A DNA stretch of 64,000 nt from Bacillota bacterium. GTDB taxonomy: Bacteria > Bacillota > UBA4882 > UBA8346. A model generated the notes under the pieces. It was not told the DNA's origin, searched no databases, and was given only the letters and a program-made list of their open reading frames with translations. Shown piece by piece: positions 44,166-53,550 of this stretch (position 1 is the first letter of the stretch; every line of letters starts with the position of its first letter). A program made the translations under genes and the position numbers. The stretch lies in the NCBI GenBank assembly GCA_023392595.1, contig JAEVYU010000013.1, positions 1 to 64,000 of the forward strand, given 5' to 3'.

Positions 44166-46346
44166 ATGGATAAAAAATGGACCGCCAAGTGGCTGATGGA
44201 TCCCGGTTTTGCCGGATACGCTCCGCTCAATTTGTTACATAGGCAGTTAGCGCCATTTGATTTGCCTGAGCATGACCGGGAACTGCAAAATCACCATATG
44301 TTGGTCAGGAAAACTTTTCACTTTTCCCGGGAACCGCGGGAAGCTTTTCTGGATATTACGGCGGATGATTATTATAAACTTTATATCAATGGCCGATTTG
44401 TGGGCCAGGGTCCGGCTCCCGGATATTCATGGCATTATTTTTACAACCGCCTGGATGTCAGCGAATATCTTCAACAGGGTTTGAACGTCATTGCGGTGCA
44501 TGTTTTTTATCAAGGCTTGATGAACCGGGTTTGGAACAGCGGCGATTACCGCCAGGGTATGCTGGCCGAGTTGTGGATCGATGGAAGTTTGACTCTGGCC
44601 ACCGACCGAACTTGGAAATGTCATCGTGCCCTCGAATTCACCGGGCGGGAAACTTTCGGTTATCAAACCCAGTTTGTGGAGGACCTGGATAGCCGGCTTC
44701 AGGAAAAAGCCTGGCGGGAGCCGGATTATGATGACCGGCCCTGGCGGGAATGTTATGAAAATACCACCGACGACCATCAGTTGGTGCTTCAAGACACCCC
44801 AATACTGCAAGTATATACCTTAAAACCGGTCCAAGTCCTTCAACCGGCGCCAGGCAATTACCGGATCGATTTTGGCAGGGAAGTCACCGGCCAGTTCATT
44901 ATGACAGCCCGGGGGATTGCCGGACAACAGGTGGAGATCCGCTATGGCGAAGAACTGGAAGCGGATGGAGGGCGAGTGCGTTATGCAATGCGTTGCAATT
45001 GCAACTACCGGGATATTTGGACGTTGTCGGGGAACTTGGATACTTTGGAGCCTTATGATTATAAAGCCTTTCGTTATGTTGAATTGATAGCCCCTGAGGG
45101 AGTTTTGCAGCCGGAAAGTTTTGCCGCCGTTGTCCGGCATTATCCATTGGATGAAACAAGATGCAGTTTTATCTCTTCCAATGGACTGTTGAATGATATT
45201 TGGAAGATTTGTGCCCATGGGGTCCGTTGCGGGGCCCAAGAGGTTTTTGTGGATTGCCCCAGCCGGGAAAAGGGACAGTATTTGGGAGATGCCACAATTA
45301 CCAGTCATTCCCATATGTATCTCAGCGGTGATCTGCGGTTAACCAAAAAAATGCTGGCGGATTTTTCCCGTTCAGCCCGGATTTGTCCGGGGTTGATGGC
45401 TGTGGCGCCAGGTTCATTTATGCAGGAAATTGCCGATTTCTCATTACAATGGCCCTTACAGTTGTATCAATATTATCAACAAAGCGGCGATTTTCAGTTT
45501 TTGCAGGAAATGGCCCCGGTTGCGGAGGGAGTCATTCGGTATTTCAAAAGATTTCAAAGGCCCGACGGATTATTGGAAAATGTAAAGGAACAATGGAACC
45601 TGGTGGATTGGCCGGAAAATTTGCGGGATGATTACGACTTTGACTTATCCCAACCGGTGGTTGGGGATGGTTGTCATAATGTGATCAATGCCTTTTTTTG
45701 CGGCGCCGTTCAAACCGTAAATAAGATTCGCGATATTTTGGGGATTGCTTACCCTGACGAGTTTCCGGAGCTAAAGAAGGCCTTTATCAAGGCGTTTTAT
45801 CGGCCGGATTTGAACTTATTGGCTGACTCCACAGTTTCGGATCACACCGCTTTGCATGCCAATTCGCTGGCGCTGTTTTTCAATCTGGTACCGGAGGAAG
45901 CCCGTAGCAGTGTAGTTGAAATGATCCGGAAGAAAGGCATGAAGTGCGGGGTCTATAACGCTTATTTCCTTTTAAAAGGGCTGGCGGGAATCGGCGAGTA
46001 TGACTTGGTCTTTGAATTGCTCACCTCTTTGGACGAGCATTCTTGGGCCAATATGATCCGGGAAGGAGCAACAGCCTGTTTTGAGGCTTGGGGAAAAGAG
46101 CAAAAGTGGAATACCAGTCTCTGTCATCCTTGGGCCAGCGCGCCGCTGCCGGTTTTGATCGAGGACATCGCCGGTTTGAAACCGGCGAAGGCGGGCTGGA
46201 GCGAGGCCATCTTTTCACCCCATATCCCGGAGGGCCTTCAACATCTTGAAGTGAAATTTTGGACGGTCCAAGGGTGTTTCCACATGATTGCCGATAGCGG
46301 CCAAACGGAGTTGCAAGCCCCTCCGGGAGTGAAAGTTTTAACATGA
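44166..46346 (+). CDS. GH78 family alpha-L-rhamnosidase
   Basis: Encodes 726 residues from ATG 44166 (AGGAG about 10 nt before). There are N-terminal beta-sandwich domains (KWLMDPG, then a lectin-like DDYYKLYINGRFVGQGPAPG), followed by the (alpha/alpha)6 catalytic domain starting near FVDCPSREKGQYLGDA, equivalent to the DCPQRDER region of GH78, and a C-terminal beta domain. No signal peptide, so cytoplasmic. It would remove terminal alpha-L-rhamnose from imported pectin or glycoside fragments. It leads sugar locus B: enzyme, binding protein, two permeases, kinase, regulator. Confidence 0.88.
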   Translation: MDKKWTAKWLMDPGFAGYAPLNLLHRQLAPFDLPEHDRELQNHHMLVRKTFHFSREPREAFLDITADDYYKLYINGRFVGQGPAPGYSWHYFYNRLDVSEYLQQGLNVIAVHVFYQGLMNRVWNSGDYRQGMLAELWIDGSLTLATDRTWKCHRALEFTGRETFGYQTQFVEDLDSRLQEKAWREPDYDDRPWRECYENTTDDHQLVLQDTPILQVYTLKPVQVLQPAPGNYRIDFGREVTGQFIMTARGIAGQQVEIRYGEELEADGGRVRYAMRCNCNYRDIWTLSGNLDTLEPYDYKAFRYVELIAPEGVLQPESFAAVVRHYPLDETRCSFISSNGLLNDIWKICAHGVRCGAQEVFVDCPSREKGQYLGDATITSHSHMYLSGDLRLTKKMLADFSRSARICPGLMAVAPGSFMQEIADFSLQWPLQLYQYYQQSGDFQFLQEMAPVAEGVIRYFKRFQRPDGLLENVKEQWNLVDWPENLRDDYDFDLSQPVVGDGCHNVINAFFCGAVQTVNKIRDILGIAYPDEFPELKKAFIKAFYRPDLNLLADSTVSDHTALHANSLALFFNLVPEEARSSVVEMIRKKGMKCGVYNAYFLLKGLAGIGEYDLVFELLTSLDEHSWANMIREGATACFEAWGKEQKWNTSLCHPWASAPLPVLIEDIAGLKPAKAGWSEAIFSPHIPEGLQHLEVKFWTVQGCFHMIADSGQTELQAPPGVKVLT

Positions 46347-46556
46347 ATCGGCAAGTAACTTTAGAACCCCATAAATTAAGTGCTTGCCGGATCGAGATTT
46401 AAATCGGTCGGAATAAAGTTATTGGGGAAATCAAAAATCGTTATTTTTTATCCCTAAGATCATAAATTATTAACTTAAAATTAAAGAGCGGTTGAAGTAA
46501 TATCAAAACGGGAGCTTTTCGAATGCTCCATAACTTTAAAAATAAGGGGGAGAAAA

Positions 46557-47942
46557 ATGTTTCAAAAGAGTTTCCGAAGGAGAAATTATCTTATTTATAC
46601 CGTACTTTTAGTGATTTTGACTTTTGTCTTTTCCAGTGCAATCTGGGGAGGAGTTGACGCTGCGGCCACTAAGGTCAAAATTAAAGTGTGGACCATGAAT
46701 CGCCATGACGCTGACTATATGACGGCCATGGTCAATCAATTCAACAAGCAAAACAAAGACAACATCGAAATTACTTATCAAATTTACACCGATAATTATC
46801 AACAGACCTTGGATTTGGCTTATGCCACCGGCGAAGCTCCGGATGTATTCATGGATGCCACGGGGGTATTTGAAAAAAGGCTTCCCGCGGGTGATATCGC
46901 CCCGTTGGATTCCTATTTAACCCTGGCTTTTAAGAAACGTTTCGGCGAGGGGGCGTTTTTGGAAGGCATCAATATGGATAATGGCCGTATTTATTCCCTC
47001 CCGGCGATTGGAACTACGCCCCGCTTGATTTATAACAAGGGAATCTTTAAGAAGGTTGGAATTAACGCGCCTCCGAAGACCGTAACGGAGATGGCCAAGG
47101 ACGCCTCTTTGATCAGTGCCAAGCTTGGCAAGGAGAGTATTTATGGATATGCCCAGAATTTTAAAAATCCCACCCAGGCATTATCGCGGTCGGTCGATTA
47201 CATCATGATGCGGAGCGGCGGAGTTCGGGAAGGGTATGATTTTAAAACCGGCAAATTCGATTTTACGGGCTATAAGCCGATTCTCCAGTCTTACCGATCC
47301 ATTTTTACTTCCAATAGCGCTTTCCCGGGCTGTGAATCGTTGGATATCGATCCGTTGCGGACCCAATTTGCCGCAGGAAAAATCGGTATGTATATTTCCT
47401 GGACCCATTCCGAACCCGGGGTATATCAGAATCAGTTTCCCACGAAGGAAGCTTGGGATATTGCTCCCCTACCAACCATCAATGGTATCAAGGGTTCGAA
47501 CCGGATTAATTTGGCGGGACGTTTTTGGTTAATGAACGGTAAAACCAAGTATCCTAAGGAAGCTTGGAAAGTGATGGAGTTTTTATATGGCGACTCCCTG
47601 CTGACCGGTTATTATGAGAAGGGTTTAGGTTTGGTGATGGTACCGGCGGTCATCCGCAAGGCCAAACAGCCGGAGACGGTAAAAAAATGGCCGGCGATTC
47701 AGTTTGATAAAAATGATAAAATCTGGCCGAATATCCCGCTCAATGTGAGACCTGAAGGCAAGGACGTGTATGAAGTCTTTATGGAGATTATTTTCGGGGT
47801 TACCGATGCTGACAAAGGAATCGCCGATCTCAACGCCCGGTACAATCAAGCATTGGACAAGGCAATCAGCGAACATCGAAGCACCCGCGTGATCTATACC
47901 AATTTCGACCCGGCCGAACCCGGGAAAATCTTCAAAAAATAA
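46557..47942 (+). CDS. Sugar ABC transporter substrate-binding protein (locus B)
   Basis: Encodes 461 residues with a signal peptide (membrane segment about 12-30) and AAGGGGGAG upstream. IKVWTMNRHDADYMTAMV opens the mature domain, followed by EAPDVFMDATG and LPAIGTTPRLIYNKGIF, typical of extracellular solute-binding family 1. No lipobox Cys was seen. It is 60 residues longer than the locus A protein and not closely similar. Context suggests a rhamnose-containing oligosaccharide ligand (inference). Confidence 0.93.
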   Translation: MFQKSFRRRNYLIYTVLLVILTFVFSSAIWGGVDAAATKVKIKVWTMNRHDADYMTAMVNQFNKQNKDNIEITYQIYTDNYQQTLDLAYATGEAPDVFMDATGVFEKRLPAGDIAPLDSYLTLAFKKRFGEGAFLEGINMDNGRIYSLPAIGTTPRLIYNKGIFKKVGINAPPKTVTEMAKDASLISAKLGKESIYGYAQNFKNPTQALSRSVDYIMMRSGGVREGYDFKTGKFDFTGYKPILQSYRSIFTSNSAFPGCESLDIDPLRTQFAAGKIGMYISWTHSEPGVYQNQFPTKEAWDIAPLPTINGIKGSNRINLAGRFWLMNGKTKYPKEAWKVMEFLYGDSLLTGYYEKGLGLVMVPAVIRKAKQPETVKKWPAIQFDKNDKIWPNIPLNVRPEGKDVYEVFMEIIFGVTDADKGIADLNARYNQALDKAISEHRSTRVIYTNFDPAEPGKIFKK

Positions 47943-47955
47943 AGAGCAAACGATG

Positions 47956-47991
47956 GGGCTGTTGCAAATAAAATCTCTTTTGCAACAGCCC
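47956..47991 (+). terminator. Stem-loop between binding-protein and permease genes (locus B)
   Basis: GGGCTGTTGCAAA (47956-47968) pairs perfectly with TTTGCAACAGCCC (47979-47991) around a 10-nt loop. No U-run follows, so it likely limits 3' decay or partly stops transcription. It occupies the same place as the stem-loop in locus A. Confidence 0.65.
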
Positions 47992-48012
47992 GCGTCATAA
48001 GGAGAACTTCAG

Positions 48013-48918
48013 ATGGCCTCCATTCAATGGAAACGGAACAAGCAGATTTATTTGATGTTGATTCCCAATGCAGTCATTTTTTTGGTGCTCACGATCTATC
48101 CGGTACTTTGGGCGCTTCAATACATGTTTTTTAGTTATGATGGAATAAGCGCCGCTAAATTTGTAGGATTGGAAAATTTTATCCGCGCATTTACCCGGGA
48201 TACGGTGTTTTGGCACTCGGTCCTCAATACGCTGGTTTATGTCTGCGGAAAGCTAATAATCACTTTACCCATCGCCTTTTTGCTGGCGGTGCTCTTAAAT
48301 AGAAAATTCAGGGGCCGCGGTTTCCTGCAAGGGCTCATGTTCAGCCCCACCATTGTGAGCACGGCGGTCATGGCATTAATATTTTATTTGATCTTTAACG
48401 TTTACAATGGGGTCGTCAATCATTTGTTGTTGACTACGGGTTTGGTTAAAATGCCCATCAATTGGTTGGGTAAAGATCTGGCGATGTTAACCTGTATTAT
48501 CGTTGGAGCCTGGGGTGGCATTGGGAATTACATGGTTTATTTTTTAGCCGGATTACAGAGCATTCCCAAAGATATTTATGAAAGCGCCGCCTTGGATGGA
48601 GTCAATGGATTCCAGCGAATGGTCTATATAACGGTTCCGATGATGGGACCGGTACTTCAGGTCATTTTAATGCTGTCGATTATTATTGCTTTTCAGGATA
48701 TGCAAAGCATCATGGTCTTGACGGAGGGTGGCCCGTTTTCTGCAACGCAGGTCATGTTCTTATACATCTATCAATTGTACTTCCCAATTTCGGCCTCGGC
48801 CAGTACGATGGTGAATTCGGATTTTGGATATGGCGCAGCCGTAAGTATTATTGCTGCTTTGATTATCGGTATGATAACCTGTGGATACCTTTATTTCTCT
48901 AGAAAGCTCGATTATTAA
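48013..48918 (+). CDS. Sugar ABC transporter permease, MalF/UgpA type (locus B)
   Basis: Encodes 301 residues with six predicted helices; AAGGAG precedes the ATG. The EAA loop is YESAALDGVNGFQRMVYITV. It forms the channel with the following permease; the ATPase must be encoded elsewhere. Confidence 0.93.
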   Translation: MASIQWKRNKQIYLMLIPNAVIFLVLTIYPVLWALQYMFFSYDGISAAKFVGLENFIRAFTRDTVFWHSVLNTLVYVCGKLIITLPIAFLLAVLLNRKFRGRGFLQGLMFSPTIVSTAVMALIFYLIFNVYNGVVNHLLLTTGLVKMPINWLGKDLAMLTCIIVGAWGGIGNYMVYFLAGLQSIPKDIYESAALDGVNGFQRMVYITVPMMGPVLQVILMLSIIIAFQDMQSIMVLTEGGPFSATQVMFLYIYQLYFPISASASTMVNSDFGYGAAVSIIAALIIGMITCGYLYFSRKLDY

Positions 48919-48940
48919 CGTAAAGATGGGGTTTAAGACA

Positions 48941-49783
48941 ATGAATAAAACATTAAAGGCAGCAGGCAAGATAATAAAATGGTTATTTATATTGATTGTA
49001 GCGATTTTTACAATCTATCCGGTTTTTTATACCTTGATGGGTTCATTAAAAACCAATGCCGAACTGATATCAGGCAGCACTTTACTGCCTTCCCGCTGGA
49101 TGTTTTCCAACTATGTTCAAGCGTTTCGCCAGGGAAACTTCATCCAATACACTTGGAATAGTGTCTATCTATGTGTGATGGTGACGGTCCTGGCCTTACT
49201 AACCTCGTCATTGACTGGATACGTCTTAGCCCGGCACCGGTTTCCGGGGGGAAAATTACTGCTTAGCATGCATTTGGCTTTTATGTTTGTTTCTTTGGGT
49301 GCTGTTTCGCTATATCCGCAATACCGGCTGATGCATGCCTTGGGACTCACCGGGAATTTGATCGGATTGGCTCTGGTTTTGACCGGAGGCCAGGGAACGA
49401 ATATCTTTTTGACCATCGGGTTCATTAAAACTTTGCCCAAGGAGCTTGATGAGGCGGCATTAATCGATGGCTGCAGTTATTTCCGGGTCTATTGGAATGT
49501 CGTTTTGCCATTGTTGCGACCGATCTTGGGAGTGGTAGCGCTCTTTACTTTCCGGACGGCCTGGAATGATTATATTACCTCGTTTATTTTTACAATGGCT
49601 AATCCGTTATTGAAACCATTGACCGTAGCGGTCGTCAGCCTCCGTTATTCGGCCAACGCCGCTGCCGAATGGAATATCATGACGGCGGGCGCAGCCATTT
49701 CTTTGTTGCCGGTATTAATTCTGTACTGTTTTACGAGTAAACAGTTTATATCCGGTCTTACTTCAGGCGCAGTCAAAGGATAA
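48941..49783 (+). CDS. Sugar ABC transporter permease, MalG/UgpE type (locus B)
   Basis: Encodes 280 residues from ATG 48941 (start NKTLKAAGKIIK); an in-frame ATG at 48926 is a possible alternative, as neither has a strong ribosome site. Six helices and the EAA loop DEAALIDGCSYFRVYWNVVL. It ends GLTSGAVKG, the family tail. It lies 22 bp after the partner permease. Confidence 0.92.
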   Translation: MNKTLKAAGKIIKWLFILIVAIFTIYPVFYTLMGSLKTNAELISGSTLLPSRWMFSNYVQAFRQGNFIQYTWNSVYLCVMVTVLALLTSSLTGYVLARHRFPGGKLLLSMHLAFMFVSLGAVSLYPQYRLMHALGLTGNLIGLALVLTGGQGTNIFLTIGFIKTLPKELDEAALIDGCSYFRVYWNVVLPLLRPILGVVALFTFRTAWNDYITSFIFTMANPLLKPLTVAVVSLRYSANAAAEWNIMTAGAAISLLPVLILYCFTSKQFISGLTSGAVKG

Positions 49784-49931
49784 GCCGCTGTTGTCGGTGG
49801 GGCTCATGGATTCCTTTTTTTTCAACCCGCGCAGGCGGAGTAAACGCTCTCTTTGAAGGTAAAATGGTTTGGATAGGGAAATAAGGTAGGGGAAGTGATC
49901 CTGCGTAAGTTTTGAAAAGGAAGAACCCAAA

Positions 49932-51809
49932 ATGGCGCTTGACTGGTTCCGAAACCTGAAACTCAAGAATAAAATCGCCTTGACATGTATGACTTTGATA
50001 GCGCTCTCTTTGTTGATATCGGCCGCGCTTTTATATCGTTATGTGGCTGCCGAAATTCACCGGAACGCTTATGTGAGTTCGTCTGATTTGTTGACGCAGG
50101 CCGGTAATTTTCTGGATGAAAAGCTAAAGGGAATTATCCGGCGGGTTTACGGACTGGAACTGAATCCCGATTTTAATGCGACACTCTCAACGTTTTTATT
50201 TAATGAAGAGAAATACCGTTATGCCTTGGCGCTTTCCCGGTTTTCCAATTTCTTTTCGGAGATTCGATCTACGGAGTCATTTACGTCCTCGGTTTTTATG
50301 AGTACTCCCAAAGGGGAGTTCTTTGAATTCTCCAAAATCAAAAATCCTGATTTTCGTTTTACAACTTCCCGGCTCTATCAAGAACTTCATGATCGGCCGG
50401 GACAGACTGTTTATTGGGGCCTCAGCCGGAAAGACGAGATTTACCGGGATACCAATCCCGTCGTGCCGTTGGTTTTTCAATTTACCATCGATGGATATAA
50501 CAGCAATCTTTATATTGTGGTGAATCTGGATCAACAAGCCATTTTGGAGTATTTGAGCAAAATATATTCCGGAGCGGGTAATTGGATGGTGATCCTGGAT
50601 AACCAGGGACGGGAAGTTGTTTCCAATCATGACCCGGTCACCCGGTTGTTTCTTGCCGATGCCGATGTGGTGAAGGAAATTTCCCATGGGGAACAAGGTC
50701 GGATTATGCGACGCTATAAGGGAGTCAATTATAGCATCAGCTATCAGAGGTTGACGGTTGCGCCTTGGAGAATTGTGAATATCAAATCGGAACGGGTTTT
50801 GTTGCATCAATTGAATGAGTTGGGTTTCTTTATTTTGATACTGACCGGGGCCTGTATGGTGGTAACGCTGGTATTGGCAGTAATTTTATCCAATACCATC
50901 ACTCATCCCCTGGTGAGGCTGGAAGGAACGATTCAACGGGTAACACAGCGCAATCTGAATGTAAAATTTGAATATCCATATCATGATGAAGTAGGACACT
51001 TGGGGCGAAGTTTTAATTTTATGGTGGAAGAAATTCGGGAATTGTTTCAAAGGTTAAATCAAACCATTGTTCAGTTGAAAGCGGAGAAGGAAAAAGTCAA
51101 ACTTGAACAGCAGTTAAAAAGACAGGCGGAATTAAAAGCTTTACAAGCCCAAATCAATCCCCATTTTCTTTATAACACGTTGGACTCGATTCATTGGATG
51201 GCCGATCAGATCAAGGCAACCCAGATTAGTCAAATGACCATGGCCCTGGGAACCCTTTTTCGAACTGGACTCAATAAAGGCCTGGATATCATCACCATAA
51301 AAAATGAACTTGAAAATGTCACCAGTTATTTGACGATCCAAAAAATGCGTTATGGTGAGCATTTTAATTATATTATCGATGTTGATCCCAAAGTACAGCA
51401 TTTACTGACGATTAAACTAATTTTGCAGCCTTTGGTGGAGAATGCAATTTATCATGGAATTAAAGAGAAACCGGGAGCGGGTTCCATTACGATAACCGGT
51501 GGTATGGCGCAAAACGGTAAAGATATTTTATTGCAGGTCTACGATAATGGCGCCGGAATTCAACCCCTTGCCCTGGAATTCATCAACCGCCGGCTGGAGG
51601 AAGGAATACCCGAGGGACAACAACCCTTATTCGCGGAAAGAGGCTATGGAATTTATAATGTCAATGAACGGATCAAGCTTTACTTTGGAGAAGATTATGG
51701 TTTACATTTCAAGAGCGAGTGGGGCCGGGAGACGGAGGTCACGATCTTAATTCCGGCAGTCACACAAGAGGAGATTGCAAAATATGTACAAAATCTTGGT
51801 AGTGGATGA
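49932..51809 (+). CDS. YesM-type sensor histidine kinase (locus B)
   Basis: Encodes 625 residues. Transmembrane helices at about 15-37 and 295-318 flank a dCache-like extracytoplasmic sensor; then HAMP (NTITHPLVRLEGTIQRV), the His_kinase domain with His411 in QINPHFLYNTLDSIHWM, and an HATPase domain (LVENAIYHGIK, YDNGAGI, GYGIYNVNERI). Same family as the locus A kinase, but the sensor regions differ, fitting a different ligand. Its 3' end overlaps the regulator gene by 26 nt. Confidence 0.94.
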   Translation: MALDWFRNLKLKNKIALTCMTLIALSLLISAALLYRYVAAEIHRNAYVSSSDLLTQAGNFLDEKLKGIIRRVYGLELNPDFNATLSTFLFNEEKYRYALALSRFSNFFSEIRSTESFTSSVFMSTPKGEFFEFSKIKNPDFRFTTSRLYQELHDRPGQTVYWGLSRKDEIYRDTNPVVPLVFQFTIDGYNSNLYIVVNLDQQAILEYLSKIYSGAGNWMVILDNQGREVVSNHDPVTRLFLADADVVKEISHGEQGRIMRRYKGVNYSISYQRLTVAPWRIVNIKSERVLLHQLNELGFFILILTGACMVVTLVLAVILSNTITHPLVRLEGTIQRVTQRNLNVKFEYPYHDEVGHLGRSFNFMVEEIRELFQRLNQTIVQLKAEKEKVKLEQQLKRQAELKALQAQINPHFLYNTLDSIHWMADQIKATQISQMTMALGTLFRTGLNKGLDIITIKNELENVTSYLTIQKMRYGEHFNYIIDVDPKVQHLLTIKLILQPLVENAIYHGIKEKPGAGSITITGGMAQNGKDILLQVYDNGAGIQPLALEFINRRLEEGIPEGQQPLFAERGYGIYNVNERIKLYFGEDYGLHFKSEWGRETEVTILIPAVTQEEIAKYVQNLGSG

Positions 51810-53397
51810 TGAGCCCATTATCCGCAGCGGGATCATTAACGTTTTATCCGGGGCAGATCATGGTTTTGTGGTAGTAGGGGAAGCAGCCAGCGGAATGCAG
51901 GCAATGGATCTTTTGCCGGAATTGGCTCCGGATGTAATCATCACCGACATCTGCATGCCCACAGTCAATGGCCTGGAACTGATTGAAACGGCCAAATCCA
52001 TCAACCCCGATTTGAAAGTTTTGATAATTAGCGGTTATGACGATTTTGAATATGCTCAAAAGGCTTTGCGACTGGGCGTTGAGGATTATATCTTAAAACC
52101 GGTGCAGGCGGGACAGCTGATCGACATTTTAACGAGAGTGAAAAAAGAACTCGACCAGCGGTTTCATTTTCTACAAGATCTCAGCCTGCTCCGAAAAAAG
52201 TTAACGGTTAGCCTGCCATTATTACGGGAATGGTTCTTTCAGGCTTTAATCACCGGAAAAATGGAGGAGCCGGAAATTGCTCAAAAATTGGAAGAATTGG
52301 ATTTGCAGCTGACCGGATGCTTATTTGGGGTCGCTTTGCTCAAATTAAAGAATTTGCAGTCCGCTAAAGCCGAAAACTCAGGGGAAAAGGGGCTTACCCA
52401 AAGTTTCTTGATAGAGGTTGTCGAATCTGTATTTTTGGAAGAGATTCGTCCCTTTCCCTTTTTTTTGAGTGAAGATAAGCTTGCTATCTTATTTGATATC
52501 CGTTCAACCGACCGGCAAAAGAGTTTCATTATCTTAAATCAAAATTTGCGCCGGGTAATGCTGGTAGTTCAAAATCAGTTCCATGGGGATACGTATGCAG
52601 CATTGGGACGGCTATATGAAAAGTTGATTGCAGCCGACCAATCGTATTCCCAAGCCGAAACCGCCATCCAGTTCAGCTTTTTAAAAGGCAGCGGGAGCCT
52701 GGTAAATTATGAAGATATCAATCTTCAAAATGAAACACCGGTACAATGGCCCCTGGAATTGGAGAAGCAATTATTGCTCCAGGTGAAACTGGGGGAAAAA
52801 GAACAGGTAACTCACTCTGCCTTGCGGATTTTTGATTATCATCGCAAACAGCAAACGATTGAACCGGGGCAGGTTAAACAATTTGTTTTTGAAACAACCC
52901 TGCTGTTGTTGCGGACAGTGGCCGAGGTAGGAGGAAATATTTCGGTTTTGGGGATGGATCCCTACCCAAGGGTATATCATTGTGAGACCATAACGGAGCT
53001 GGAGCATTTTTTGGTAGACTTTTCGCTTTCCTGTTGTACCGAGATTGAGAAGACCCGGCTTGGCAAGAACTATTCGATTGTAGAAAAAACCAAGGAGATT
53101 ATTGAAAATTCCTTGGAGCAAATGGAGTTTTCCCTGGATGATGTGGCAGGACGCTTATTTATCAGCCCTAATTATCTCCGGAGTCTTTTTAAGCAACAAG
53201 CCGGAGAATCGTTTGTGGAATATCTGACCCGGCGCAGGATGGAGAAAGCCCGGCTCCTGCTGGATGATGTTTCCGTGAAAGTGCACCAGATCGCCGAGGC
53301 GGTGGGGTATAGCGACCAGCATTATTTTTCGATTTGCTTTAAGAAATATTTCGGTTTGACACCAACCGATTATCGGGAGGCCAAAAGGATACATTGA
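51784..53397 (+). CDS. YesN-type response regulator, receiver plus AraC HTH (locus B)
   Basis: Encodes 537 residues from ATG 51784 (YKILVVDDEP), with AGAGGAG inside the kinase gene. The receiver has DD, the phospho-acceptor Asp55 in ITDICMPT and Lys in YILKPV. A variable middle region is followed by the paired AraC helix-turn-helix (LDDVAGRLFISPNYLRSLF and VHQIAEAVGYSDQHYFSI). It probably regulates locus B from its distal end. Confidence 0.94.
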   Translation: MYKILVVDDEPIIRSGIINVLSGADHGFVVVGEAASGMQAMDLLPELAPDVIITDICMPTVNGLELIETAKSINPDLKVLIISGYDDFEYAQKALRLGVEDYILKPVQAGQLIDILTRVKKELDQRFHFLQDLSLLRKKLTVSLPLLREWFFQALITGKMEEPEIAQKLEELDLQLTGCLFGVALLKLKNLQSAKAENSGEKGLTQSFLIEVVESVFLEEIRPFPFFLSEDKLAILFDIRSTDRQKSFIILNQNLRRVMLVVQNQFHGDTYAALGRLYEKLIAADQSYSQAETAIQFSFLKGSGSLVNYEDINLQNETPVQWPLELEKQLLLQVKLGEKEQVTHSALRIFDYHRKQQTIEPGQVKQFVFETTLLLLRTVAEVGGNISVLGMDPYPRVYHCETITELEHFLVDFSLSCCTEIEKTRLGKNYSIVEKTKEIIENSLEQMEFSLDDVAGRLFISPNYLRSLFKQQAGESFVEYLTRRRMEKARLLLDDVSVKVHQIAEAVGYSDQHYFSICFKKYFGLTPTDYREAKRIH

Positions 53398-53444
53398 GCA
53401 TTAGAAGTATTCAATGATTTAAATCACCCTGCTTCATGTAGCAT

Positions 53445-53550
53445 TTAATCCCGGTATTTCTTCGGCGTCATCCCAGTGTATTTCTTAAAGATATGGGAGA
53501 AGTATTCATAGTCGTTATAAACCACTTTTTCCGCATCTATTTTAATATCC
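53445..53550 (-). pseudogene. C-terminal remnant of an AraC-family regulator
   Basis: Read on the minus strand, the frame ending at TAA 53445-53447 encodes about 35 residues with VVYNDYEYFSHIFKKYTGM followed by TPKKYRD, the signature end of an AraC helix-turn-helix domain. Nothing upstream continues the gene, since the penicillin-binding protein gene starts at 53551. It is a fragment left by deletion. Confidence 0.75.
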
